This document shows positions 34,622-45,763 of a stretch of 64,000 nucleotides of DNA, in pieces. Under the pieces are notes generated by a model. It was not told the DNA's origin. It was given only the letters and a program-made list of their open reading frames with translations, and searched no databases. Position 1 is the first letter of the stretch. Each line of letters opens with the position of its first letter. Origin of the DNA: Quercus robur (lineage: Eukaryota > Streptophyta > Magnoliopsida > Fagales > Fagaceae); contig NC_065538.1 of the NCBI RefSeq assembly GCF_932294415.1, forward strand, positions 74,687,834 to 74,751,833, read 5' to 3'. Position numbers and translations under genes: made by a program.

Positions 34622-35583
34622 CTCGGACATCTTGATTCTTAGTCAAAGTTCATATCAAAGTCAACAGCTGTAGAATCACACTATTTGAGCACTTTTGGAT
34701 TCTCAAATGAAAAAATGGATCTCAAAATTGGAATCTACTCGAAAAATTGAGCAAGACAGGTCCTTGAAAATTTTGACTTTCGATCAAGATTTATGCAAAA
34801 GTTAACTTTCTAAAACTTTGATGTTTGCGCAATTTTTGAGTTTTGGATGAAGAAACGGATCCCAAAATCGGAATGTACTCGAAAAACTAAGTGAGACAGG
34901 TCTGTTTTGAAAATTTTGACTTTTTAGTCAAAGTCAAAGTTCAACCATGGTCAAAGACCCAAAGCTTTTTTTTTTCTTTTTTTTATTTACAGGAGGTTCG
35001 GATCCGGGTCAAGATGAACGGGTCCAACCAGGTCTACCAGCACAAACGGGTCAAACCACGGTAGTGAGAGATGACGTCATCCATGACGTCATGGCACTGA
35101 AGGGCGCAAGTCAGCGGTTGGGAATGCCGGCGCGTGTGAGAGCGTGGGTAGTTAAATGGCGCGTGCTTTTGAAGGCAGTGACGCCGGATTTTCTAGCGGC
35201 GCGTGGACGTTATTTTGGACCCAAAATTTTCAGGTTTTGCGGATCGGGGCCTTCTGGATCGACTGGTAATGTCACTTCCTTGAACTGACGTATGGATTTG
35301 TACGAATATGAAAGAGTAGGCCGCGATCTTCGAAGCTTTTAGCGGCGCGTGAAGGCGCGTGGTCGCTCCGTTGAGACCGACTTTTCTGGGTAATGGAGGT
35401 CGAAGTCCGTTTAGGATACTTGTGGGTTCATTTTTTTTGACATGATGTCAGGATTTTTACCATTTGTCTTGTATTGGCTTTTCTAGTTGGACTTATGCCC
35501 TTCTAGTCTACTTTGGCTGTGGCCGTTCTGTCAGGGCGGCACCTGAGTTTAGAGTTGTAGGTCATGAGGTGGATGATGAGCCA
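34622..35583. other. Retroelement interior, GC-richer, with bZIP and CGCG motifs
   Basis: Two ~140-bp related units at 34708 and 34850, then a locally GC-rich stretch. Two perfect TGACGTCA palindromes lie at 35072-35079 and 35084-35091. Several GGCGCGTG strings lie at about 35120-35365. The 113-codon plus-strand frame at 34947-35288 has no domain I recognise and I do not call it a gene. Confidence 0.45.
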
Positions 35584-36965
35584 CAGGGCCGGCACTTCCG
35601 CTAGGCGAGTTAGGCAATTGCTGGAAGGGAGGTCCCAAAATTTTAGAAAAAAAAAAAAAAAATGGTTGAAGATGAATCTAACAAAATCCGGAACATGCTT
35701 ATGACAAAAAAACAAAATTTCTGTTATACCCAGTTAAACAGCAAAAGAAAAAAAAAATGTTCTAAATAAAATTAATTGTCCCAAAAATAACATTATTATC
35801 TTCTAGACAAACTAAAATTCAACAAGATAAACTATAAATTCGGTTTAAGAAATTAATCACAAAACAATCAATAATCAAAACAAATAAAAATACCTTAAAT
35901 CTCTAAAAATTTTACCGTCTCTTTCTCATTTTTCTTTCTCTCAACTCTTGCTCTCCGCCTCTCTCATTCTCTCTCCACTGTTGTTGGGCCTGGCTGCTGG
36001 CTCAAGCTTCCTTTCCTCCGCCGACTGCCTTTTTTTTTTTTTTTTTTTTTCGCTGTAGCCGTTAGTGCCGTGCTGCATTTTGATTCTGGCAGGGTAATGG
36101 ATAATGGGTTTTGATTCTGGCGCGTGAAGGCTTAGGCTTGCTTTCTATTCTACTTTAGATTTGTTAAGAGGGTTGGGCCATGCTGCTGCTTTGTTTTTTT
36201 TTTTTGGTTATAGGTGTAAATGTAATAGGATTTGTTTTATGATTTGTATGGGTGGTTCTTGGCTGGGCTAGGCTTGTTTTTGTTATGGCTGTGATTTTTT
36301 TTTTTTTTTTTTTTTTTAATTTTAATCTTGTATTTCTATATATATATTTTAGTGATCGGTAATATAATGAATAAATCTTTATTTATGTAAGTTGAGATTG
36401 CTAAAATCTTGTTATTATTCGGTGAAATTACGACAATACTTTTTATATAAATTATGTTCTATTTCTCATTTGCTCTACACTTGAAAGTTATTTTTTATTA
36501 TAGTCTTTATAAATATATTGTTTGATTAGAAATGTCTACTAGAAAATATGCATCTGGATATGAAAAATTTTTTAAAAAAAATTAATTGAGTCTCAAAAAT
36601 GATCAACAGATAAATTTGTTATTAGTAATAAACAAAATATAACACAAAATTTAGATGAAAGTATCACAAATGAACAAGAAATTCACCAAAAAGAGTTAGA
36701 AGATAATGAAATTATACAATTGCAAGATAACAATGATGTTCAATTTTGCAATACAACAAATCTTAATAATGAACTTCAAAAGAATTTAGAAGAAAATGAA
36801 AATAATGATGAAAATGTCACAAATGAATAAGTTCACCATAATGATGTTCAACTAGAAGAAAATGAAAATAATAATGACATGTTGAATCATATTCCTTCAA
36901 ATATTTATGATCCAGGTAATTGGAAAAACATTGAAGAACAAGTTCTTATGTTCTTAGATCTGTAA
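35584..36965 (+). pseudogene. hAT element fragment with ZMYM1/TTF-type transposase N-terminus
   Basis: The left terminus CAGGGCCGGC with GCTAGGCGAGTTAGGCAATTG is typical of this hAT group. A coding remnant begins at the ATG at 36532 with MSTRKYASGYEKF, the usual start of these transposases. A frameshift in an A-run follows, after which the frame reads KLIESQK, a stop, then STDKFVISNKQN. An acidic Asn/Glu-rich linker with one more stop leads to NIYDPGNWKNI at about 36898-36930. That motif directly precedes the TTF zinc finger in complete proteins, and here the coding match ends soon after. The zinc finger, catalytic core and dimerisation domain are absent. No right terminus found. Confidence 0.7.
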
Positions 36966-37146
36966 TTTTTTGTTTTTAATTTTTTTTATTTAATTAAAAT
37001 TAATTTAGGGTTATCAATTTTCCCCATGTCTTCTAGTCGCTTGCATTCTGGTAGTTCAATTAGCTTCATTTGCAGTAGTTGGACATACCTTATTTGGATA
37101 TAGACCATTGTAGTTCATTTTTTGTCATTTCTAAAAAATAAAGGTA

Positions 37147-38153
37147 GGATATTTAACCCAAGGTGAGATTTTATTCCTCAATTTTCTTCTTTCTAAACCC
37201 TAGAACCTGCACCTTTTATGGTTTCTAGACCTTTCCCTTCCCTTTAAAAGACCCAGTTCTTGCTTTAACTCTCTGCATCTTTATTTATTTATTTAGGGTT
37301 GTTTTTTAGTTTGGAAGACCACACAGATTTTCACTTTTTTTTCCCTTTTGGATAGTTTTTTTGTTTGGAAGACTGCATAAATTTTGACAACACTACCAAG
37401 CCACAAAGCCTTTTTGAACTGCAATCAGGCATGCCTTTAGTTTTGGTATGGCATAAACTTGAAACAAATGCCATAAATATCTAGATTTTTGGCTTTTGTA
37501 TTCTTAATGTTTGAATAAAACCATATAGTACAATTTAAACATGTTCCACCTTAGCACAATTCGTACTGGTATTTTATTTATAACTTGGATATATTGAAGT
37601 TTTTTTGTGTGTGAATAATCTATTTATAACTTATTTTCATGAAGATTATAGAAATGTTGAACTTTTTTAATAATTCAATAGTTGGGGTGGGGTTATTATG
37701 AAATTTATTGACATTAAGAGTGTTTGGTTTTACATTGTAAATCTTTGATGAATTGGTATAATTTAGTGTTATACTTTATACTAATTTGGCGAAAAATTAA
37801 GTAGCTTGAAGAAGTTGAGAAAAGAAAAGAGCCTACGAAAGGGAGGAAATACATTCTTGAAAAGTATTTGAAAAAGCTTGAAGACGTAAGCACAATTGTA
37901 TATTTATTCTATTTACTGGTTTTTTTGTAATACTTATTAAACCAAATGTAAGAGCACATTATGATTATTGTAATATATTACTTCATAATATTTGTATTTA
38001 TCTCATTTTTAATATTACTTCATAATATTACATGTTTCATCTTATATTAGAGCCAATTTAGCTTTCAATAATTAAATTTGAGAAATGTTTAAACTTGAAC
38101 ATGTTAACATTTAATTTAAAACAATCACGTGCAATGCATGAGTTAGCGACTAG
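37147..38153 (+). mobile_element. Helitron remnant (3' part), copy B
   Basis: Matches 12769-14129 of the block A Helitron, with two gaps relative to it (A's 12898-13157 and 13452-13518 are missing here). It keeps the splice-bounded exon at 37805-37885 and ends in CTAG|T at 38150-38153 after a degenerate hairpin. The Helitron's left three quarters are missing; the sequence changes to hAT-fragment flank at about 37146. Confidence 0.75.
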
Positions 38154-38188
<35 letters not shown>

Positions 38189-38241
38189 TGGGTTGGACCT
38201 CAAAATCAATGAAGAGAGCTTCCCTTAACTAAGGCAATCCA

Positions 38242-38291
<50 letters not shown>

Positions 38292-38551
38292 TTGGGTTGG
38301 ACCTCAAAATCAGTGAAGAGAGCTTCCCTTAACTAAGGCAATCCACACTCTGAATAAAATATTTAAATCTTACTCTTCTTGCTGGTCTCGGTACCAGTAG
38401 TCCAAGCTAGGCTAAACAGGATTTGTTCTTTTTATTGACAATGCATTGCCCTTTCTGCTATAGAAAATTTGGTTTGATAAGTAGGTGATTATAACGGTTC
38501 CTTTTATCACTGACCGTGGAAAGCTAAAAGCTCCTCTGCTTTTGGAGTTTT
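38154..38551. repeat. Duplicated segment X, copy B (left part), with local tandem duplication
   Basis: Same as 14130-14398 of block A. One ~53-bp unit (GGTTGGACCTCAAAATCA to CAATCCACACTCTG) is present twice, at 38196-38247 and 38294-38352. Each copy is preceded by an (AT)n run. The end of this segment (38532-38551) is the left target duplicate of the LINE. Confidence 0.8.
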
Positions 38552-38573
38552 TTTGAAAGTGGACTGACTTTTA

Positions 38574-41500
38574 TTAAATTTTAAGCATATCCAGATACAA
38601 AGCTTCTCGTGCAGGAGGAGGAGATTCCTCTAGCCAAACACTCTCATCAACTAACCCTCTAGCATGCTTTGCCAAACAATGAGCCACTTCATTGGCTGTA
38701 CGGCTAACCCACTCAACAGACACAACACGTAGACCAGCACACAAACATTTTATATCTTCATACAAGTGCCCAAGTCGTGACCCATTAGGCTGAGACCGTA
38801 AAATCCTCTGCATAACTGAGACATTATCTCCCTCTACTAGCAGCTTGGTGAAACCCGCATCCACAACGAACTCCAAGGCGTTGCGGCATGCCAACACCTC
38901 AGCCTCCTCACTACCCGAAACCGGTGGTCCTTTCGCTGCCATGGCTGCCATTACTTCTCCTTCCCCATTGCGAATTACTGCTCCGAAACCCGTCGCATTT
39001 AGTTCATCGAAAATGGCTGCATCAAAGTTTAGTTTAAACCCATTTCTTGGCGGTGGCCTCCACTGAACTTCTCTGGCAACTTGTCTTCGAGTAACCAAGT
39101 GTTGTTGGGCTTCTCTAAATTCTTTCAAGAAGTCAGCTACTCTCTTGTTTAGCCGAGATGGGTCCTGCAAGCTCCCTCGTGGAAAACTGTATTCCGTTGG
39201 TTCCAAATCATCCAATCCTGGACAAAGAAAAACTCGAGCTCCTCGGTATTTAATTTTTCCATTAGCTTCTCCACAAGCTGCAGCATATCAAACTATACTC
39301 CCCCACATTTCTGCAACCGTCTCGCACACCCCGCCCACATGTCCTGAGCCACACTACACTCCCACAAGGCATGGATTGCAGATTCCAAGCCTCTTTTGCA
39401 AAGTCTACACCTGCCATCGATGACAATTTGACGTCGAGCTAGCTTCTCACAAGTTGGCAGGATATCATGGCAAGCTCGCCATGCAAAAATCCGGACCTTA
39501 TTTGGTATATGGAGTTTCCAGAGCTTGCCCCACACCTTGCTGCACTCCCTCGACGAAGAACTCTCTCCATTTACATCATGCTCCCTTCTAAGCTCTCTAG
39601 CCAAATGGTACCCTATTTTGACCGAATATTCCCCCTCTGTTGAGTGTAGCCAAAACAGATTATCATCATTTTGTCTACGGCTCAATGGAATCCGAAGTAT
39701 AGCATCCGCATCTTCATGGTGAAAACTCCTCTCAATTAAGCCTCTATCCCACAACTTGAGTGACCAGTCAATTAACTCCGAAACACGCCATTCCCATTCT
39801 TCTTCCTCTGGTGGATGCAACACCCTATTTGTGGGGTGGTTCAGAATCCATTTGTCTTTAAGCACCCGGATTCCAGAACCATCACCCACCCTCCAGCAAC
39901 AACCTTTCTTCAGAATCGGTTGAGCCGCAATAATGCTCTTCCACACATAAGAGCTATTATTCACGTCCCCTGCCTCCAAAAAATTACACCGTGGGAAGTA
40001 CTTTGCTTTGAAACACCTATAGAGCAGAGTATCCTTTTCCTTCAGTAACCTCCATCCTTGCTTGGCCAGCATCGCCAAATTAAAACACCGGATATCCCTA
40101 AAGCCCATACCACCTTCCTTCTTTGGTTTAGATAGTGAGTCCCAACTCTTCCAATGAATCTTCCTCTCATTACCCACCTGCCCCCACCAAAACCTTGCGC
40201 ACATGGCGTTAAGCTCATCACAAAGCTTTACAGGAAGCTGAAACACTCCCATAGTATAAGTCGGTAGAGATTGAGCAACGGCCTTTATCAATACCTCCTT
40301 TCTGGCTCTAGATAACATAATCCCCTTCCACCCTTGTAGCTTTTTCCAGACTTTATCCTTTAGAACAGCAAATGCTTGATATTTAGAGCACCCAATCAGA
40401 GTTGGTAGTCCCAAATAATTCTCAAACCGGTCCACTTCCTTAACCTTCAGCCAAGTTTTAATCCAATTTCGTTGTCCACCATCCGTATTGCTACTGAAGT
40501 AAATGGAAGATTTGTCAAGGTTTATGAGCTGCCCCGAAGCCGAGGCATAGAGCTGTAAAATATCTGCTAATGCATGAACTTCATCCTGAGTTGCTCTGCA
40601 AAATAGTAGGGAATCGTCTGCAAATAGCAAGTGGGATATACTAGGAGCTCTCCTACATATAGACACACCATGCAACCTATTCTCCACCTCAGCTTTTGCA
40701 AGTAGAGAGGAAAAACCCTCTGCACATAAAAGAAACAAATAAGGAGATAAAGGGTCTCCTTGTCGGAGCCCTCTGGATGGAGTGATATTACCAAAAGATT
40801 TCCCGTTAATACGGATAGAAAACGATGGTGTAGAGCCCAATTATGTCATGATACCTTTTAGGAAAGCCCACTCAACCCGATCATAAGCTTTACTAACATC
40901 AAGTTTCAAAGCAAGGGAACCTCTTCTACCTTTCTTCCTACAATGCATGGCATGTAACGACTCATATGCAACAAGAAAATTATCAGTGATGAGACGACCA
41001 GGAACAAAAGCACTTTGGGAAGTGGAAATCAAGTTTGGGAGGATTTGCTTCAATCTGTTTGCCAGGACCTTTGAGATAATTTTATAAATGACATTACAAA
41101 GGCTAATGGGTCTGCAATCAGTTATTTTTTCCGGTGATTTTATTTTAGGAATGAGAACAATATGTGTATAGTTAAAATCAGGTTCCATAATGCCATTATT
41201 CAGAAAATACAACACTGCACTAATCACATCATCTCCAACAATATGCCAAAATTTTTGGTAGAAGAGAGCATTCATACCATCTGGTCCAGGAGCCTTTGTT
41301 GGTCCCATTTGGAACAACGACGCTTTGATTTCCTCTGGACTGTATTCACTGGACAAAATATCCCGCATATCAGTAGAAACCTTAGGCTGTACTGCAGCTA
41401 GGCACTCCTCCAATCTGTCACAATCACCGGCCTTGAAAATATTCTCAAAATAATTGGTAGCCACATCTGCTATTTCTTCCACTTCCTCGACCCATCTATC

Positions 41501-42653
41501 GGCCTGATTCTTTATCCCTTGAATAAAATTCCTCCGTCTTCGTTGTGAGGCCTTTGAATGAAAGAACTTTGTATTCTTATCTCCATGTTTAAGCCAAGAG
41601 ATTCGAGAGCGTTGTGCCCAATAAATCTCCTGCTTAAGCAAAAGGTCATCCAACTCCTTACTAACCACTAGAAACTCAGCTTTATTTTCTTCAGTACACT
41701 CACCCCTATTCAACCCCTCAATCTTCCTTTGGAGTGCCTTTATTTTTTCAGTGTTGGGCTGTGTTTTAGATGCACCCCATGCATGTAACTCCCTACCACA
41801 CCCCTCAATCTTCTCTTTCACTTTTGCCATAGCAGAAACCATGCCGTCCCTTTTATTCCAACCTTCTTGGACCACGGCCTCACAATCCTCCCATAATAAC
41901 CAAGCTTCTTCAAATTTAAACCCCATATTGCTTCTAGATATGCGGTGCTTGGCTGGCTTGGTTTGGAGAATGATTGGTAAATGGTATGATACGTGGGATG
42001 ACAGGTGTGTGACTTTACTCTGTGGGAACTTAGCTTTCCATTCCTCATTGGCAACAGCTCGATCAAGATGCTCCTTTGTACTGGCGAGTCCAGGTCGCTT
42101 GTTATTCCATGTGAATGGATAACCATGAAAACCCAGATCTGATAAGGAGCAGTGTTCCAAAGCTTCATGAAACTCATCCATCTGTTTGTAAGGAGGCGGC
42201 CTATTACTGAGCTTCTCGGCGGAGTGCAATATCGCATTAAAATCTCCAATGCACAACCAAGGACCATCCACAAACGAAGACAAATGCGATAACAGAGCCC
42301 ATGATTTAGATTTTTGACTAGAGTCAGGCCACCCATAAAAACATGTAAGATGCCATGCAAACCAATCCTCTTCAATCACCTTTGCCAAAATGTGATTCTC
42401 AGTAAAATTAATCACCTCCATTGCAACATCCTTATTCCACAACAAGGCCAACCCACCCCCTGAATCATGCTTCTTAACTATTAATTTATTTGCAAACTTT
42501 ATCTCCCTGCAGTGCTTCTCAAAACCTTTTTTTATCAAGTCGCGTTTCCATTAAAAAACAAACTGTGGGCACTTGATCCTTCAAGAGTTTTTGAAGGCCA
42601 CGAACTGTCCAAGGGTTCCCAAGCCCTTGGCAATTCCAGCACAAAAGTCTCAT
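38574..42653 (-). pseudogene. LINE ORF2: endonuclease, reverse transcriptase, zf-RVT, RNase H, broken
   Basis: Starts at the ATG at 42653 with MRLLCWNCQGLGNP, the usual first strand of the AP-like endonuclease. An extra A in an A7 run (plus strand T7 at about 42528-42534) then shifts the frame. Endonuclease motifs continue (WLCIGDFNAI; LDRAVAN). Reverse transcriptase follows with KAPGPDGMNALFYQKFW, PISLCNVIYKI, SAFVPGRLITDN and LDVSKAYDRVEW. A TAA at 40843-40841 lies beside an apparent small deletion. The frame then resumes with GLRQGDPLSPYLF and FADDSLLF, the catalytic motif. The zf-RVT segment is WKLHIPNKVRIFAWR with C..C....HALWEC. A TAG at 39295-39293 and a frameshift near 39180 precede RNase H (LNFDAAI, EAEVLACRNALE, VEGDN, ANEVAHCLAKHA). 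Confidence 0.9.
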
Positions 42654-43975
42654 TGTGGCTGGCAAGGGTGTTTCGACACCCCTGCCACAAAAAAGTCATC
42701 TAACACATCTTGTACTTTCCCACGCTTTGATCCCTGAACCTCCAAACTTTCTGCGTTTTCCTCCTCCCAGATCGTCGAAGCACTTCTTTTCCCCAGTGAA
42801 GTGGTTAAATCACCCTTATTTTCCACCCCAGGCCCGTACTCCATGCGTGTAAGCCTATTCCACTTAGGCCTAGGCTTTAAAGGCCCATTATGAACTGAAC
42901 CAGCCACCGATTCCACATTGGACTGCTCTACTTCACTCATTTCAGCCTTACTTGGACCCACCGAATTAATAGCCATGCACGTTGAAGCCATAAAATTCGT
43001 AACCCCCTCATTCCTCTCCATCACGCCTGCATTAACTCCCCCAATATCTGGACCAGTTGCTGAATTTTTGGTGCCCTCATTATTTCCTAAATCATGGGCA
43101 TTAATTGCTGCTGAAACGTCTATCTTTGCTGCTGTTGTGCTTCCTTCTTTCCCACTTCGGCCAGCCACCTCCTCTGCCGCTTCAGCACCTTGATTTGGCC
43201 GGCTCTGTCCACCCCTGTCTGGCTGCCATGAACGAGCCCCCAAAGATTTCAGCCACTCTCCATATTGACAGACCACTTCGCCCCCACTCTTAGATGCCGC
43301 AAAGAAGCCAGCACAATGGCGGACATCATGTCCTAACAAGCTGCAGTAGTGACAAAGCACCAGAAGCCGTTCATATCTATAGGTAACCCAAGTGCGACCA
43401 CCCTCCGAACCTGCAATGAATCCACCTCTCCGGATTGGTTTCGCGATTGGAAGCGCAACCTTGACCCTCATGAAGAGGTTTTGATGCTCTTGTTTTTGCC
43501 TCTTCTCAACCTCCTCCACAACCCCTAATCGCCTTCCCACTTCCACCGCCACCTTGGGAGAAACCATATCAAATGGGGCCCCCCAAATTTGGACCCATAA
43601 TGAGACAGTCTCAAATTTCACATTCTTGTCCGTCATACCTCTTTGCCATCTGCGTAACAACAGGGCTTGGTTATCAAAAGACCAAGGACCCCCATTGAGC
43701 ACCCTCTCCATATCAAATTCCGTTTGAAATTTGAATTGGAAAAGATTTTGTCCAACTTTCACAATCTTGACTCCATCATGTAGACCCCACGCCTTCTTGA
43801 GAGTGTTATGGACCGCCCTCTTATTGAAGGGTTTGCACGTAAGAAATTTCCCAAGAAGACTCTGCACACAGCTTTCAATCTCCTCCTTCCGTTCTTCATC
43901 TTTTACCACAATAACTTCTTCCTCCTCCGTTGTAAGTTTCATGTTCTCTAGACTATTGATCACGTCGTCTGCCAT
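42650..43975 (-). CDS. LINE ORF1: DUF4283 plus zinc-knuckle RNA-binding protein
   Basis: Intact 441-codon frame from the ATG at 43975 (upstream codons in the same frame start with TTG). Residues about 30-180 fit the DUF4283 domain found in plant LINE ORF1 (LLGKFLTCKPF, LFQFKFQTEFDMERVL, GGPWSFDN, LWVQIWGAPFDMVS). A CX2CX4HX4C knuckle, CHYCSLLGHDVRHC, is at residues 208-221. The C-terminal half is low-complexity Ser/Glu/Asn-rich with a basic KRGK segment near the end. Expected role: RNA-binding ORF1p of the retrotransposition particle. Its TGA stop overlaps the ORF2 ATG as ATGA (42653-42650). The absence of stops while ORF2 is broken may be chance or recency. Confidence 0.9.
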   Translation of the reverse strand: MADDVINSLENMKLTTEEEEVIVVKDEERKEEIESCVQSLLGKFLTCKPFNKRAVHNTLKKAWGLHDGVKIVKVGQNLFQFKFQTEFDMERVLNGGPWSFDNQALLLRRWQRGMTDKNVKFETVSLWVQIWGAPFDMVSPKVAVEVGRRLGVVEEVEKRQKQEHQNLFMRVKVALPIAKPIRRGGFIAGSEGGRTWVTYRYERLLVLCHYCSLLGHDVRHCAGFFAASKSGGEVVCQYGEWLKSLGARSWQPDRGGQSRPNQGAEAAEEVAGRSGKEGSTTAAKIDVSAAINAHDLGNNEGTKNSATGPDIGGVNAGVMERNEGVTNFMASTCMAINSVGPSKAEMSEVEQSNVESVAGSVHNGPLKPRPKWNRLTRMEYGPGVENKGDLTTSLGKRSASTIWEEENAESLEVQGSKRGKVQDVLDDFFVAGVSKHPCQPQ

Positions 43976-44075
43976 CACGCCCAACAAAGAAAATACAAAC
44001 CCTCAGTTAGACCAAGGGAGGGAGTAACTCGTTAGGAAACGAGAGAGAGAGCTCCTACCTAGAGGAGAGACATCA

Positions 44076-44337
44076 TCCTCTGCTTTTGGAGTTTTAATAA
44101 TTTATATATACAACAATATAAAATATTGGCCCCAAAACTTTGGAGTCATTATGAATTTTCAACCTATCAATGGGATCCATCATGTAAATTCTTCTATGTT
44201 ATTTTATTAAATTTATAACATATTGTCTATCACCTCTTCATTAAAATATCAATTTTTAATATTGAGTTGTGGGTTGGGCTTAGTGGGATATAAGTTGACA
44301 ATATTATTTCACATATAGAAAAAAGAGTAACAATAAC

Positions 44338-44386
<49 letters not shown>

Positions 44387-45089
44387 TGATTATGATTATG
44401 ATTATGATTATATTGTTTTTATCTTCCTTTCAATATAAACAAGAGGAAAAAAAAATTACCCAAAAATATATTTAAATAAGATATCAATTCTTAAGATTAC
44501 AAAAATTTAGTTCACTATCATCATAAAAGAATGGGAAAAAAAACTAAATGTTATGGACCATAATTTTTTTAGGTACCGTATATAATCACTATAAATACTA
44601 AATGTGCATGTAAAACTGTTAAGAATAAATATATTGTACTATCCTATCTAGATCTAATGTGAGAAAAAAAAAATCACTTTAAAATGTGTCAGATCGAGTT
44701 AGCCCATTTTTACTCCTGATAAAAATAACCCTTAGTCCAATTTGGTATTAATCTTTGGTTTATCGAGTTCGGTCCAATTTTTTAAAGTTTAGAAAACACA
44801 TATACTTTTACAAGGTATTTAGTAGTACATTTGATTTAGCAAAATTCCTAATTTTTGAGATTTTATCCTCTCTCCACGTTTGTGTGTGTTAAAAATACTC
44901 TATATTCTAAAAAAACAAATGCTATGTTTCTAATATTGTTAAATTGTTGTCATTGGCAGAGATAAAAGTGAGCAAATACAAGAAAATTATATTTTTGAAA
45001 TTGTTAAAATTGAAGTCGTTAATAGAGATGAAAGTTAGCAAATGCAGGTAGTTACTAAACTGGCGTTAAGCATATGAGAAATTATTGTA

Positions 45090-45122
<33 letters not shown>
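44076..45122. repeat. Duplicated segments X/Y, copy B (middle part)
   Basis: Continues block A homology from 14381 through 15291 without the SIRE insertion. At about 45008-45030 it reads AAAATTGAAGTCGTTAATAG across the point where block A has the 7.3-kb SIRE element, so it is the empty target with a single GAAGT. It ends in an (AT)n run at about 45092-45122, the target of the next LTR element. Confidence 0.88.
44336..44386. repeat. (AAT)n microsatellite
   Basis: About 50 bp of nearly pure AAT. The same position in block A (about 14639-14668) has a short interrupted AACAAT/AATGAT tract, so this array expanded after duplication. Confidence 0.85.
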
Positions 45123-45125
<3 letters not shown>

Positions 45126-45763
45126 AGGGTCACGTTGCGCGATGAACCGCAGTAGTGTTGGGTTCGCACGTGAATGGGCCCAAACAATATCATTTGTAGA
45201 GAGTGGATTCGAAAGGTTAGGCCTTAGTTACCCAGCGGTGGTTTTCGTGGTGTTCATATGTGATTAAAGTGCCTTCACCCTTGGAGTCTTTCTCCTGGAG
45301 GTGGACTGGAAGCCCTTCTTTTTTGGCCAGTCTTCCCAGCCCCCCTTTCTAGATTACTTATTTTTTCTTTTATACTAGCTTGCATTCACTTTCCTTCGTC
45401 CACGTGTAGGGTCAACCTTTCCTACACTGATACTTGTCCCGTCAGTCCAAGACAAAAGTCGTAGGGAGTGGTTGATAAAGCTAAAGCATATGGCTCTGTT
45501 AGGTGCAGAGCTAGGTATGGGGAAGGTAGTAAGGGCAGCCTTTCCTGGATATTTTAGATTTTCTTTCAAGTTTGTCCCTATACCGCTTTTGCCCTTCTTC
45601 TTGGTGGAGCTTTGGGTCAGCCGAGGACTGTACTGTCCTCGGCTGCTTCTTCGGGCCAATTTATGCTTCACGTTATTGAGTTTGGATTGTAACCCTCTTC
45701 GGCTTGGGCCTTAGGGCTCCCCATGAATAAATGGGCTCGGCCCATAAATCATTGGGCCTCACA
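45123..45763 (-). repeat. 3' LTR of the LARD-like element
   Basis: 641 bp, same length as its partner, ends TGTAGGG and CTCACA on the plus strand. An inverted CCGAGGACTGTACTGTCCTCGG palindrome-like segment is at about 45619-45640. Confidence 0.9.

Larger units (their letters stand above)
38552..44075 (-). mobile_element. Full-length plant LINE (L1-type), 5.5 kb, 20-bp target duplication
   Basis: Minus-strand non-LTR retrotransposon. A perfect 20-bp duplicate TCCTCTGCTTTTGGAGTTTT lies at 38532-38551 and 44076-44095, and the same sequence occurs once in block A (14381-14400), the empty site. The 3' tail is very short (three to seven A). The 5' leader upstream of ORF1 is about 100 bp and starts with a CTCTC/GAGCTCTCTC-rich tract. 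ORF1 is intact; ORF2 is broken in several places, so it cannot move by itself. Confidence 0.93.

Noticed and set aside
34947..35288. 113-codon ORF in the GC-rich stretch
   Set aside because: Starts in a T-rich run, lacks a domain, and lies in degenerate retroelement interior.
38845..43293. Plus-strand ORFs across the LINE
   Set aside because: They are antisense shadows of the minus-strand LINE ORF1 and ORF2.
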